The notes beneath the pieces are model-generated. The model searched no databases, was not told where the DNA came from, and saw nothing but the letters and a program-made list of their open reading frames with translations. A DNA stretch of 64,000 nt from Bradyrhizobium sp. CIAT3101 (GTDB taxonomy: Bacteria; Pseudomonadota; Alphaproteobacteria; Rhizobiales; Xanthobacteraceae), in NCBI RefSeq assembly GCF_029714945.1, contig NZ_CP121634.1, positions 4,919,001 to 4,983,000 of the forward strand, given 5' to 3'. The translations under genes and the position numbers were made by a program. Positions 43,809 through 52,238 of this stretch are shown in pieces (the first letter of the stretch is position 1; each line of letters starts with the position of its first letter).

Positions 43809-45190
43809 AGCAGAATATCCTTGTCGTCTCCGAGGCGCTCGGCGAACCCAACCACAAGCGCGGCATCTTTCATTTCACCCGCGAATTGATGCGCTCGCTG
43901 GCCGCCGAGGGCCACGAGCTCACCCTGCTGGTCGAGACCACCCGGCGTTACCGCAAGCTGCGCCGGCGCGAGCGGCGCACGAGATTGTTCCCCACGCAGT
44001 CGCGCAACATCGAGTTGCTCTCGCTCTATCGCTTCCTCGACGAGGTCAACATGGCCGAGCCGCTGGCGCGCAACGGCCTGCGGCGCACGCTCGACTGGCT
44101 GCGCCACAAGGTCACCATGTCGGTGTCATGGGACTATACTCTCTGCTTCCTGCGCGCGATCGGCCTGCGCGGCCTGCACGCGCGGCTGATCGAGAACAAG
44201 ACCTCGGCTCTCGAATATATCCCGCCGGATCTGCGTCACCTCGAACTGTTCCGCGACTTCCATCTCGAGCCCGGATTCTACAGCTATCAGGACTCCTCGG
44301 CCTTCTTGTTGCTGCCGCCGCCGCGGATCGACGCGCGCGACTATGACGTCATCGTCATCGACACGCCGACACGGGTCTCGGTGAAGCGCAGACCGGATGC
44401 CAAGGTGATCTGCGTCGTGCACGATCTGCTGCCGCTCACCGATCTCAAGCTCAGCGACGTCGCGACGCGGCTTTTCCTGTCGCGGCTGCTCACCAGCCTG
44501 CGTCAGGCCGACGAGCTCGCCTTCGTTTCAAACTATAGCATGATGCGGTTCAGGGAGCTGTTACCGCAATTTGCGCACCTGCCGGCGCGGGTCGTGTATC
44601 CCCGCACCCGGTTCGACGCCCCGGATGTCCTGCACCTCCCAGCCCCGTCGGGGCGTCCGGGGCGGCCGAGCTTTGTCGTCATCGTCTCGAACGAGCCGCG
44701 CAAGAACGTCGCGACCGTCATTCGCGCGTTCCGCAGCATCCCCCAGGCCGACCTGGTGGTGATCGGCCTGGCCGGCCAGATCAGCAAGATGCGCAATCTT
44801 CCGCCAAACATTCGTTTCGCCGGCTATGTCGACGAGCAGGAGAAGGCTGCCCTGATCGCGGAGGCGCACGGCCTGATCATGCCGAGTTTCGCCGAAGGTT
44901 TTGGCGTCCCGATCATCGAGTCGCTCGCTGCCAATACGCCCGTGCTCTGCTCCGACATCGCCGTGTTCCGCGAAGTCGCGGGCGAGCTCGCCGACTATTT
45001 CGATCCGTTCGCGACCGAGTCGATCGTGGCCTCCGTCACCCGCGTGCTGGCGCGGCAGGAGGAATGTCGTGGCCGAATCCGGGCGCGCCGCTCCGAGCTT
45101 GCCGAACGCTTCGGCTACCAGACCCAGGCCCGCGATTTCCTCGGGCAATATCTGGCCCCGGAACGCCCCGTCGCGGCGCAACGGGCATGA
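43805..45190 (+). CDS. GT4-type glycosyltransferase
   Basis: 461 residues from ATG 43805, coupled to the ATPase stop (ATGA). GT-B fold; opening NILVVSEALGEPNHKRGIFHFTRELMRSL, second Rossmann half with VIVSNEPRKNVATVIRAF and an EX7E-type site in EAHGLIMPSFAEGFGVPIIESLAANTPVLCSDIAVFREVAG. No membrane helix. Adds a sugar to the glycan; donor and linkage unknown. Only two transferases are encoded here, so the glycan is probably a simple repeat or is completed elsewhere. Confidence 0.9.
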   Translation: MKQNILVVSEALGEPNHKRGIFHFTRELMRSLAAEGHELTLLVETTRRYRKLRRRERRTRLFPTQSRNIELLSLYRFLDEVNMAEPLARNGLRRTLDWLRHKVTMSVSWDYTLCFLRAIGLRGLHARLIENKTSALEYIPPDLRHLELFRDFHLEPGFYSYQDSSAFLLLPPPRIDARDYDVIVIDTPTRVSVKRRPDAKVICVVHDLLPLTDLKLSDVATRLFLSRLLTSLRQADELAFVSNYSMMRFRELLPQFAHLPARVVYPRTRFDAPDVLHLPAPSGRPGRPSFVVIVSNEPRKNVATVIRAFRSIPQADLVVIGLAGQISKMRNLPPNIRFAGYVDEQEKAALIAEAHGLIMPSFAEGFGVPIIESLAANTPVLCSDIAVFREVAGELADYFDPFATESIVASVTRVLARQEECRGRIRARRSELAERFGYQTQARDFLGQYLAPERPVAAQRA

Positions 45191-46470
45191 CCGCCCAATC
45201 GGTGGCGTACGGGGGTCACGCCACCGCCCGCACCGCGCGCGGCTCGGCTGCATGGACCCAGGCCGCCGATGGGCTCGCTGCATTGATCGCGGCGTCGCTG
45301 CCGTGGTCGACCACGGCGCCTTCAATCTTCGTCGGTCTGTGGCTGCTCGCGGTGACGCCCACCATCGACTGGCGGGACTATGCCCGCAGGCTTGCGCAGC
45401 CTGCCTACGCCCTGCCCTTCATCATCCTGCTGCTCGCGCTTCTGGGGATGCTGTGGTCGGACGGCGCCTGGACCGACCGGCTGCACGCGTTCAAGCCGGT
45501 TGCAAAGCTCGTGCTGATTCCGCCGCTGCTCTATCATTTCAGCCGATCGGAGCGCGGCTTCCATGTTTGCGCAGCCTTTCTCGCCTCCTGCGCACTGCTT
45601 GCGATGTTCTCCTGGGTCGTGTTGCTCGATCCCGCCTTGAAGCTGACCGCGACGGCGTCGGCCGGTGTTCCCGTCAAGAACTACATCGACCAGAGCCAGG
45701 AGTTCACGTTGTGCGCCTTCGCGCTCGCGCTGCCGGCGCTGAGCTTCTGGCGCAGCGGAAGCATACTGGCGACGGCCGCGTGCCTTGCGCTGATCCTGCT
45801 GTTTCTGACCAACATGGTGTTCGTCGCCTCCGCCCGCACGGCACTGCTTTGTGTCGCGGTCCTGCTGGTGCTGTTCGCCTGGCGGCATCTGAGCCGGCGC
45901 GCGGCATTGTGGCTGCTCACGGGCGCAGTGGCCGCAAGCGCGCTAGCCTGGGCAGCATCGCCCTATCTGCGCCAGCGCATTTCCGACATTGCCTTGGAAT
46001 ATCAGCACGGGCACGAGGACATCAGCCACGCCTCGACCGCGCAGCGCCTGACCTATTGGCGCAAATCGGTCGCCTCCTACGCCGAGGCGCCGCTGTTTGG
46101 CCACGGCACCGGGTCGATCAAGCGCCAGTTCGAGCGCGCAGCCTCAGGCGAGAGCAGCCTTGATTCCGAGGTCGTCAGCAACCCGCACAACCAGACCCTG
46201 CACGTCGCGGTGCAGTGGGGACTGCTGGGCGTCATCCTGCTCTACGCCCTGTGGATCGCCCATCTGCGCCTGTTCACGGGCGAAGGTCTTGCCGCCTGGA
46301 TCGGCCTCGTTATCGTCGTGCAAAACATCACGAGCTCGCTTCTCAACTCGCATCTCGCCGATTTTCACGAGGGCTGGATCTATGTGCTCGGCGTCGGCGT
46401 CACCGGCGGAATGGTCCTGAAGGCGAAAGCCAGAACTTCCATTCCGTTCGAATCGGAACGGAAGTTCTAG
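45187..46470 (+). CDS. O-antigen ligase-like membrane protein (WaaL/Wzy_C family)
   Basis: 427 residues from ATG 45187, coupled to the transferase stop (ATGA). About ten to eleven membrane helices. The large periplasmic loop before the last helices holds LTYWRKSVASYAEAPLFGHGTGSIKRQFER and NPHNQTLHVAVQWGLLG, with the G-x-G-T and H-N-x-x-L motifs typical of ligases (the His is catalytic in WaaL). It would join the exported glycan to lipid A core or another acceptor, which gives an ABC-transporter plus ligase route. Last gene of the operon. Confidence 0.87.
   Translation: MTAQSVAYGGHATARTARGSAAWTQAADGLAALIAASLPWSTTAPSIFVGLWLLAVTPTIDWRDYARRLAQPAYALPFIILLLALLGMLWSDGAWTDRLHAFKPVAKLVLIPPLLYHFSRSERGFHVCAAFLASCALLAMFSWVVLLDPALKLTATASAGVPVKNYIDQSQEFTLCAFALALPALSFWRSGSILATAACLALILLFLTNMVFVASARTALLCVAVLLVLFAWRHLSRRAALWLLTGAVAASALAWAASPYLRQRISDIALEYQHGHEDISHASTAQRLTYWRKSVASYAEAPLFGHGTGSIKRQFERAASGESSLDSEVVSNPHNQTLHVAVQWGLLGVILLYALWIAHLRLFTGEGLAAWIGLVIVVQNITSSLLNSHLADFHEGWIYVLGVGVTGGMVLKAKARTSIPFESERKF
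46432..46468 (+). terminator. Hairpin spanning the ligase stop codon
   Basis: AGAACTTCC (46432-46440) pairs with GGAAGTTCT (46460-46468), and TTCCG/CGGAA extend it inward. The TAG stop begins at the last paired base. No T-run, so termination is likely but not certain. Confidence 0.5.
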
Positions 46471-46541
46471 ACTCCTTGACGCGTTTCTTGACGCGAACCG
46501 GTGCCCACTTCGCTGGAAAACGCTCCATTAGCCAGCCCCGA

Positions 46542-47777
46542 CTACTGGCTGCGCTCGTGGCCGACCTCGCCGGTGATGACATCGCCGAACATCTCCCAGG
46601 CCTGCCCGTTGAAGCGCATCAGCTGCATCTGCTCGATCGGGAAATAGTCGTCGGCCGACGTGTTGACCATGATGCCGGGCAGCATCAGGTCGGTGTGGAA
46701 ATTCTTCAGGCTTGCGGCCTGCTTCATGACGTTGTCGCGCGTGAGATTGTCGCCGCACTGCTTCAGGACCTGTAGCATCGCCTCGGCCTGCACGTAGCCG
46801 TAGACGTTGTTGGCATTGGCCTTGTCGCCGTCCGGATAGTACTTGTCCATGAATTCGCGCCATTTCACGACCGCGGGATCCTTGTCCCAGGTCGGATCTG
46901 TCGGCTCCTTCAGATAGATGGTCGAGATGATGTCCTTGGAATAGTCGAGGCCGGCCGGTTTCAAGACCGAGGCGACCGAGGTCGCGGTGTTGGCTAGGAA
47001 GAATTTTGGTTTCCAGCCGAGTTCGCCGACCTTCCGGATCGCCTGCGCCGACCCCTTCGGCGCGGCCCATGAGAAGAAGATGTCGGCACCGGAATCATGC
47101 AAGGCGACGATCTGCGAGTCGATCGAGGGATCGCTGACCTCGTAGGATTTGTCGGCGATGATCATGTTGGCCTTGTCGCCGAGCCCGTCCTTCAGGCCCT
47201 TGAACTGGTCCTTGCCGGCGTCGTCGTTCTGCCAGAACACGGCGATCTTGCCGTTCGGGAAATTGTCGCGGATGTACTTTGCGTAGATCCGCCCCTCGCT
47301 CTGGTAATTCGGCTGAAAGCCCATGGTCCACGGAAAGTTCTTGGGATCGCCGAACTTGGTGCCGCCGGAGGCGACGAACAGCTGCGGCACCTTCTTGGCG
47401 TTCATGTATTTCATGATGGCCGAGTTCGAGGGCGTGCCGAGCGCCTGGAAGATCAGCAGCACCTCATCGCTCTCGACCAGCTTGCGCGCCTGCTCGATCG
47501 CCTTCGGCGGCGAATAAGCATCGTCATAGCTGATGAAGTTGATCTTGCGGCCGTTGATGCCGCCCTGATCGTTGATCATCCGAAAGAACGCGGCCTCGGT
47601 CTTGCCGATCACGCCATAGGACGACGCCGGTCCACTGTAAGGCATGATGTTGCCGATCTTGATTTCGGTGTCGCTGGCGCCGGGATCGTATTTCTTCTGC
47701 GCCGAGGCCGGCGTCGTGACGAGCACTCCGGCAGCAAGCATGGCGAGGGCAGCAAGGTTTTCGCGACGACCCGGCAT
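46542..47777 (-). CDS. ABC transporter substrate-binding protein, branched-chain amino acid type
   Basis: 411 residues. Signal peptide (RRENLAALAMLAAGVLVTTPASAQ), then a periplasmic-binding fold of type I (LivK-like Peripla_BP_6): SDTEIKIGNIMPYSGPASSYG, GGINGRKINFISYDDAYSPPKAIEQARKLVE, VPQLFVASGGTKFGDPKNFPWTMGFQPNY. This subfamily in rhizobia is thought to bind aromatic or short carboxylate compounds as often as amino acids. No permease or ATPase genes lie next to it, so it must use components encoded elsewhere. Confidence 0.88.
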   Translation of the reverse strand: MPGRRENLAALAMLAAGVLVTTPASAQKKYDPGASDTEIKIGNIMPYSGPASSYGVIGKTEAAFFRMINDQGGINGRKINFISYDDAYSPPKAIEQARKLVESDEVLLIFQALGTPSNSAIMKYMNAKKVPQLFVASGGTKFGDPKNFPWTMGFQPNYQSEGRIYAKYIRDNFPNGKIAVFWQNDDAGKDQFKGLKDGLGDKANMIIADKSYEVSDPSIDSQIVALHDSGADIFFSWAAPKGSAQAIRKVGELGWKPKFFLANTATSVASVLKPAGLDYSKDIISTIYLKEPTDPTWDKDPAVVKWREFMDKYYPDGDKANANNVYGYVQAEAMLQVLKQCGDNLTRDNVMKQAASLKNFHTDLMLPGIMVNTSADDYFPIEQMQLMRFNGQAWEMFGDVITGEVGHERSQ

Positions 47778-47981
47778 CGTTCTCTCCCCTATGTTTTGTC
47801 GTTCTTATTGTGAGGGAGTGTCGCAAGCAGCCTTGCCGCTGGCAAGCGGCGGATTTTCCGTGCGATGAAACGATGCCAATACTGCAGATGCGGAACTGCA
47901 ACCGATCGAGTGCGGCAGCGCACCGAACGCATCGACAAGCCCGTCGTGAGGGCGTGAGTGCCGATGGAAAGCCCTCGCCTC

Positions 47982-47996
47982 ACGAGCAAGGCTCGT
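47982..47996. terminator. Small hairpin at the end of the quinone reductase gene
   Basis: ACGAGC-AAG-GCTCGT touches the stop codon of the minus-strand reductase gene. Short and without T-run. The 218-bp gap 47778-47995 holds nothing else I can name. Confidence 0.3.
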
Positions 47997-48979
47997 TAGA
48001 TTTCGATCAGAATTTTTCCGACCGTCCTTCCGCTCTCCTGGGCTTCGTGAGCCTCGGAAATCCGTTCGAGCGGCAGTTTCATCGCAATCCCGGGATTGTA
48101 GGCTCCCGACGCCACGCAGGCCGAGACCTCGTCAATCGCCTGTTGGAATGCCGATTGTGGGATCGAATAGAAGAACACAAACCGAAACGCGTAGCCGCCG
48201 AACATCGTCGCAAGGAACGGCAGGGACAGCTTGGCTTGCGGGTTCTCGGTAGCGTAGGCCGTGACCACGCCGCTCGGCGCCAGACAGGCGATGTCGATTT
48301 CGATATTCGATGCAAGATCGACATCGACGATGCGGTCAACGCCGCTGCCCGTGCTGCGTTTGACGGCTTCGGACACATTCTCTTCGTGCCGGTTGATGAT
48401 GAGATCGGCCCCAGCCGCTGCAGCGACCTTTGCCTGCTCTTCGCGGCTGACCGTTGCGCTAACCCAAGCTCCGGCCCACTTGGCGAGCAGGATCGCCGCC
48501 GTTCCGACTGCTCCAGCCCCACCTTGAACCAGCACACGCTTGCCACGCAAGTCGCCGTCCGCAAACAAGCAGCGGTGCGCCGTAACCGCCGGAATTCCCA
48601 GGCACGCGCCCGTTTCAAAAGGCACGTTGACCGGCAGGGGCACTGCGTGTGCGGAAGGTACGACAACGTAGTCAGCGGACGACCCGAATGCCTTTCCGGT
48701 TTGCGCCTTGTAGAGCCACACCCTCTCGCCGATGCGCTTCTCGGAAACGCCAAATCCAACCTTGTCGATCGTACCTGCGCCATCCTGATGCGGCACGATA
48801 CGGGGAAACGGCATCGGCATTCCGGCAAAGCCCATACGGGTCTTGATATCGGAAGGATTGAGTCCCGATACAGCGACCTTCACCCGCACCTCTCCCGGCT
48901 GCGGTTCCGGATCGGGAAGAGCATCGACGTGCAAGACGCTTCGGGCAGGCCCCTGACGATCAAAAAACGCAGCTTTCAT
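47996..48979 (-). CDS. NADPH:quinone reductase-like medium-chain dehydrogenase
   Basis: 327 residues. GroES-like N-domain (GEVRVKVAVSGLNPSDIKTRMG) and Rossmann domain with the nucleotide loop RVLVQGGAGAVGTAAILLAKWAGAWV (GxGxxG-type AGAVG). Zinc ligands are absent, as in the quinone oxidoreductase (zeta-crystallin) branch. Reduces quinones or enones with NADPH. Divergent from the HxlR regulator, the usual pairing in which the regulator senses electrophiles and controls the reductase. Confidence 0.9.
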   Translation of the reverse strand: MKAAFFDRQGPARSVLHVDALPDPEPQPGEVRVKVAVSGLNPSDIKTRMGFAGMPMPFPRIVPHQDGAGTIDKVGFGVSEKRIGERVWLYKAQTGKAFGSSADYVVVPSAHAVPLPVNVPFETGACLGIPAVTAHRCLFADGDLRGKRVLVQGGAGAVGTAAILLAKWAGAWVSATVSREEQAKVAAAAGADLIINRHEENVSEAVKRSTGSGVDRIVDVDLASNIEIDIACLAPSGVVTAYATENPQAKLSLPFLATMFGGYAFRFVFFYSIPQSAFQQAIDEVSACVASGAYNPGIAMKLPLERISEAHEAQESGRTVGKILIEI

Positions 48980-49029
48980 TGCAATCTCGCCTCATGAGTT
49001 CATTTCGGAAAACTATGAACTACAGACGC

Positions 49030-49063
49030 ATTATTGCAAGTAGGCAATAATTCTGCCTATAAG
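49030..49063 (+). promoter_or_regulatory. HxlR promoter with two overlapping palindromes
   Basis: -35 TTGCAA (49034-49039), 18 bp, -10 TATAAG (49058-49063). ATTATTGC/GCAATAAT (49030-49051, 8-bp arms) overlaps the -35, and TAGGCA/TGCCTA (49041-49059, 6-bp arms) fills the spacer. A further AGTAGCCTAT half-site lies at 49071-49080. The 114-bp region also serves the divergent reductase gene. Confidence 0.6.
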
Positions 49064-49093
49064 GGTAAAAAGTAGCCTATTGGAGTTTTCGCT

Positions 49094-49450
49094 GTGAAAA
49101 GCGCCTATAATTGTTCGGTCGAAGTCACCGTCGATGTCGCAGGCGGCAAGTGGAAGCCGATCGTCATTTATCACCTTCTGAACGGCCCGCAGCGCTTTGG
49201 CGAACTCAGGCGGATGGTAGGCAATCCCGCTCAGCGCTCGATCACTCTTCAGCTTAGACAGCTCGAGCAGGATGGAATCATCGAACGCAAGGTCTTTGCG
49301 GAGGTCCCGCCTCGCGTCGAATATTCGCTGACCGAGTTCGGGAAGACCCTCGCTCCCGTTCTCAAAGCCATGAAGGAATGGGGCGACACCTTCATGGCCA
49401 AAGCGAAGAACTCATCAAAACGGAAAAGCACTTTGGCAACTGGTGAATGA
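49094..49450 (+). CDS. HxlR family winged-helix regulator
   Basis: 118 residues, GTG start at 49094 with GGAG nine bases ahead. Full HxlR fold: YNCSVEVTVDVAGGKWKPIVIYHLLNGPQRFGELRRMV, recognition helix region NPAQRSITLQLRQLEQDGII, wing RKVFAEVPPRVEYSLTEFGKTL. One Cys (Cys6) sits at the position used for redox or quinone sensing in HypR/YodB/QorR-type members. Probably represses itself and the divergent quinone reductase. Confidence 0.92.
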   Translation: MKSAYNCSVEVTVDVAGGKWKPIVIYHLLNGPQRFGELRRMVGNPAQRSITLQLRQLEQDGIIERKVFAEVPPRVEYSLTEFGKTLAPVLKAMKEWGDTFMAKAKNSSKRKSTLATGE

Positions 49451-49493
49451 TCGACGCAGGCTTGGCTGTGATTTCCTCGCCGCGACATCATGT

Positions 49494-50414
49494 TCATCTG
49501 GCCGATATCGGCATGAAGCGTACGCGTCCGTCGATCACGAGCAGCGCGCTGCCGATGACGACGGCGCCGGCGATCTCGCGCGCGGAAATCGGCTCACCCA
49601 GCACCAGCCATCCCAGCAGGATCGCGGTGACGGGAATGAGCAGCGTCACCAGCATGACGTTGCTCGCGCCCGAGCGTCGTATGATCTGAAAGAATACGAT
49701 GTAGGCGAGCGCTGTCGAGAGCGCGGCGAGACCGAGGACCGCAAGCCAGGTCAACACGCCCGGTATCGGCAGCCGCCACGGCTGCTCCGCCGCGCCGGCG
49801 ACGACAGCCATCATCACCGTCGACGCCATCAGCTGAAACGTGGCCGTTCCCAGTGGTGGCGAGTCCTTCAGGAGCCGCCGCGCGGCGAGCGCCGCAAAGC
49901 CATAGCTGAGCGCGCCGCCGAGACAGAGGAGGATGCCAAACCCCTGCGCCGTGCGCGTCTCGATGCCCCATCCGCGCAGGATGACCACGCCGGCGAGCCC
50001 AAGCGCCACGCCGGCGACCCGCCGCGCCTGCAATGCCTCTTCACCCGCGGCGGCCATCACCAGTACCGTGAACAGCGGCGTGGTGGCATTGAGGATGGAG
50101 GCGAGCCCGCTCGGAATGAAGGTTTGGCCGATCACGATCAGCGAGAACGGAATGACGTTGTTGAGCAAGCCGATCGCAAAGAACGGCTTCCAGCCCCTGA
50201 CGCCCTTCGGGAAGCTGATCCCCTGCATGCGAAGCAGCGGGAGCAGCATGGCTGCGCCAAGCGCGACGCGGAGCAGCACGAGTGTCAGCGGCGGCAATTC
50301 CCGCAACGCCGCACCATTGAAGAAGAATGACCCGCCCCAGAGGATCGAGAGGACGGCGAGCAGCGACCAGTCTCGCGCATCGATCCTGATATCGTTCGGC
50401 GGCATGGGTTTCAT
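49494..50414 (-). CDS. EamA/DMT family transporter
   Basis: 306 residues with ten predicted helices in two EamA repeats: first LLAVLSILWGGSFFFNGAALRELPPLTLVLLRVALG, second LCLGGALSYGFAALAARRLLKD. Exports or imports small metabolites; specificity unknown. A second, clearly different EamA gene lies 62 bp upstream on the same strand, possibly co-transcribed. Confidence 0.88.
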   Translation of the reverse strand: MKPMPPNDIRIDARDWSLLAVLSILWGGSFFFNGAALRELPPLTLVLLRVALGAAMLLPLLRMQGISFPKGVRGWKPFFAIGLLNNVIPFSLIVIGQTFIPSGLASILNATTPLFTVLVMAAAGEEALQARRVAGVALGLAGVVILRGWGIETRTAQGFGILLCLGGALSYGFAALAARRLLKDSPPLGTATFQLMASTVMMAVVAGAAEQPWRLPIPGVLTWLAVLGLAALSTALAYIVFFQIIRRSGASNVMLVTLLIPVTAILLGWLVLGEPISAREIAGAVVIGSALLVIDGRVRFMPISAR

Positions 50415-50476
50415 CTCGGCGGTCGACCTAGTTCAAGCCAACGGATAATGCCACCCGATTTCCGACAAGACGCGGC

Positions 50477-51340
50477 TCACAAGCGCGAACGAGCGTCGCC
50501 CGCGATATCTGCAACCACCGCCCCGATCACCAGCGCACCGCCAATCAGCGCATGCACGGCGGGGACCTCGCCAAACCCCACCCAGATCCAGAACGCCATC
50601 AATGGCGTCTCCAGCGTGGCGATCAGGGAGGCCTGCCCTGACGGCAGCAGGCGCGAGCCGAGCATGTAGAAGGTCAGGCCGAGCGCGACCTGGAGGCAGC
50701 CGAACATCGCGAGGATCGCGAGGCCGCCGACATGGGCGATATCGTGCGCGAATGGCAGGCTGACGATGCTGCCGATGAAGTTCGACAGTGCTGCCGCCGC
50801 GACCATCGACGTCTCGCGATGGCGCCGGACGACGACCGTCATGGCCGAGATCGCAAGCACCATCAGGCAGCTCAGGGCCACGCCGCCGATATCGGCGCCC
50901 GCCCTGATGCCGCCGACCGTGATGACGACGCCGGAAAAGGCGACGAGGCTCGCGATCAGGGTGCGCCACGTCGCGGATTCGCCAAGCCACAGCCATGCCA
51001 GTGCAGCCGCAACGAACGGCTGGGTCGCGATCAGCACCGCGACATTCATGACATCAGTCATCTGCAGCGCGGGGATGAACGAGATCATGCCGACAGCGGA
51101 CAGCGAGGCGACGAGCAAGCCCCCGCGTCCGGGCACCACCAATTGCCGTAGCGCGCCCGGCCCCTGCATCAGGACGAGAAGGACCGTGATCAGGCTGCCG
51201 CCAAACAGGCCGCGCCAGAACAGGATGGTCCAGGGATCAAACGGCAGCAGTCGCGTGAAGAACGGCGCCGTGCTCCAGGCAATTGCCGCTGCGGCGACAA
51301 GGGCAATGCCGAGACCGCGCTCCGATCGAGGCTGCCCCAT
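50477..51340 (-). CDS. EamA/DMT family transporter
   Basis: 287 residues, ten helices in two EamA repeats (GIALVAAAAIAWSTAPFFTRLLPFDPWTILFWRGLFGG; ALSCLMVLAISAMTVVVRRHR). The AWSTAPFFTR element is common in the uncharacterised rhizobial branch. Follows the dehydrogenase-family gene (14 bp) on the same strand, so the run prfB, dehydrogenase, EamA, EamA may be read together in part. Confidence 0.88.
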   Translation of the reverse strand: MGQPRSERGLGIALVAAAAIAWSTAPFFTRLLPFDPWTILFWRGLFGGSLITVLLVLMQGPGALRQLVVPGRGGLLVASLSAVGMISFIPALQMTDVMNVAVLIATQPFVAAALAWLWLGESATWRTLIASLVAFSGVVITVGGIRAGADIGGVALSCLMVLAISAMTVVVRRHRETSMVAAAALSNFIGSIVSLPFAHDIAHVGGLAILAMFGCLQVALGLTFYMLGSRLLPSGQASLIATLETPLMAFWIWVGFGEVPAVHALIGGALVIGAVVADIAGDARSRL

Positions 51341-51354
51341 GTCGAAATTCCCAG

Positions 51355-52236
51355 TTAGGACGGCTTCTTCGGCCGCGACACCAGCTCGATCATCTTGCCT
51401 TCGTCGTCATTGGGCATCGCGGCCTTGGCTAGCGCGTATGCATCGACCGCGGCACGCGAGACCAGCGGCTTGTCGGCCAGCAGGCTCTCGGCGAGTTTCA
51501 CGGCGTAGGCGGCATCCTTGTGCCGCAGCGCGGCCGTGAAGGTCGCGCCGCTGAAATCGCGGGCGACCATGCGCTTGGAGTGGCGCTGCACCTGCGGACT
51601 GGCGGCGACGCCGGCCTGGATCGACTCCAGCACCAGATTCATCTCGAGCCCGGCCTGCTCGGCGATCGCGAGGCCCTCGGCAAGGCCAGCGATCTGGATC
51701 GCGCCCATGAGATTGTTGATGAGCTTGTAGACCGTGCCGGAGCCGACAGCACCGAAATGCCGGATGGTCGAGCCGATCGGTTCGAGGAACGGGCGCGCGC
51801 GCTCGAGGTCGGCCGCATCGGCGCCGGCCAGCAGCGTCAGCTTTCCGCTTGCTGCCGCATCCGGCAATCCCGTCACGGGGCAGTCGATATAGATCAGCCC
51901 GCGCGCATTGAGCTCGCGGCCCATCTCGCGCGCATGGTCATAGGAAACGGTGGAGCACTCGATCGCTATGGTGCCGGCCTTTGCCGTCTTGGCTGCCCCG
52001 TTCGGTCCGAGCCAGACCGCGCGCGAGGCTTCGTCGTCGGCGACCATGGTCACCACGGCATCGGCGTCGATCGCGGCATCCTCGGGCGAGGTCGCCCAAT
52101 GCGCACCACGCGCGATCAGGTCTTCCGCTTTTGCCTTGCTGCGATTCCACAGCGCCACCGTAAAGCCGGCATCGAGATAGCGGCCGGCCATGCCATGGCC
52201 CATCCGCCCCAACCCGATGAAGGCAACACGGGGCAT
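51355..52236 (-). CDS. NAD(P)-dependent oxidoreductase, 3-hydroxyisobutyrate dehydrogenase family
   Basis: 293 residues from ATG 52236, two bp after the prfB stop (a TTG at 52242 is possible). Beta-hydroxyacid dehydrogenase with the NAD motif VAFIGLGRMGHGMAGRYLDAGF, the substrate-site strand DCPVTGLPDAAASGKLTLLAGA and the catalytic Lys in AVGSGTVYKLINNLMGA. Substrate unknown: 3-hydroxyisobutyrate, tartronate semialdehyde or succinic semialdehyde are family options. Confidence 0.88.
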   Translation of the reverse strand: MPRVAFIGLGRMGHGMAGRYLDAGFTVALWNRSKAKAEDLIARGAHWATSPEDAAIDADAVVTMVADDEASRAVWLGPNGAAKTAKAGTIAIECSTVSYDHAREMGRELNARGLIYIDCPVTGLPDAAASGKLTLLAGADAADLERARPFLEPIGSTIRHFGAVGSGTVYKLINNLMGAIQIAGLAEGLAIAEQAGLEMNLVLESIQAGVAASPQVQRHSKRMVARDFSGATFTAALRHKDAAYAVKLAESLLADKPLVSRAAVDAYALAKAAMPNDDEGKMIELVSRPKKPS

Positions 52237-52238
52237 GA

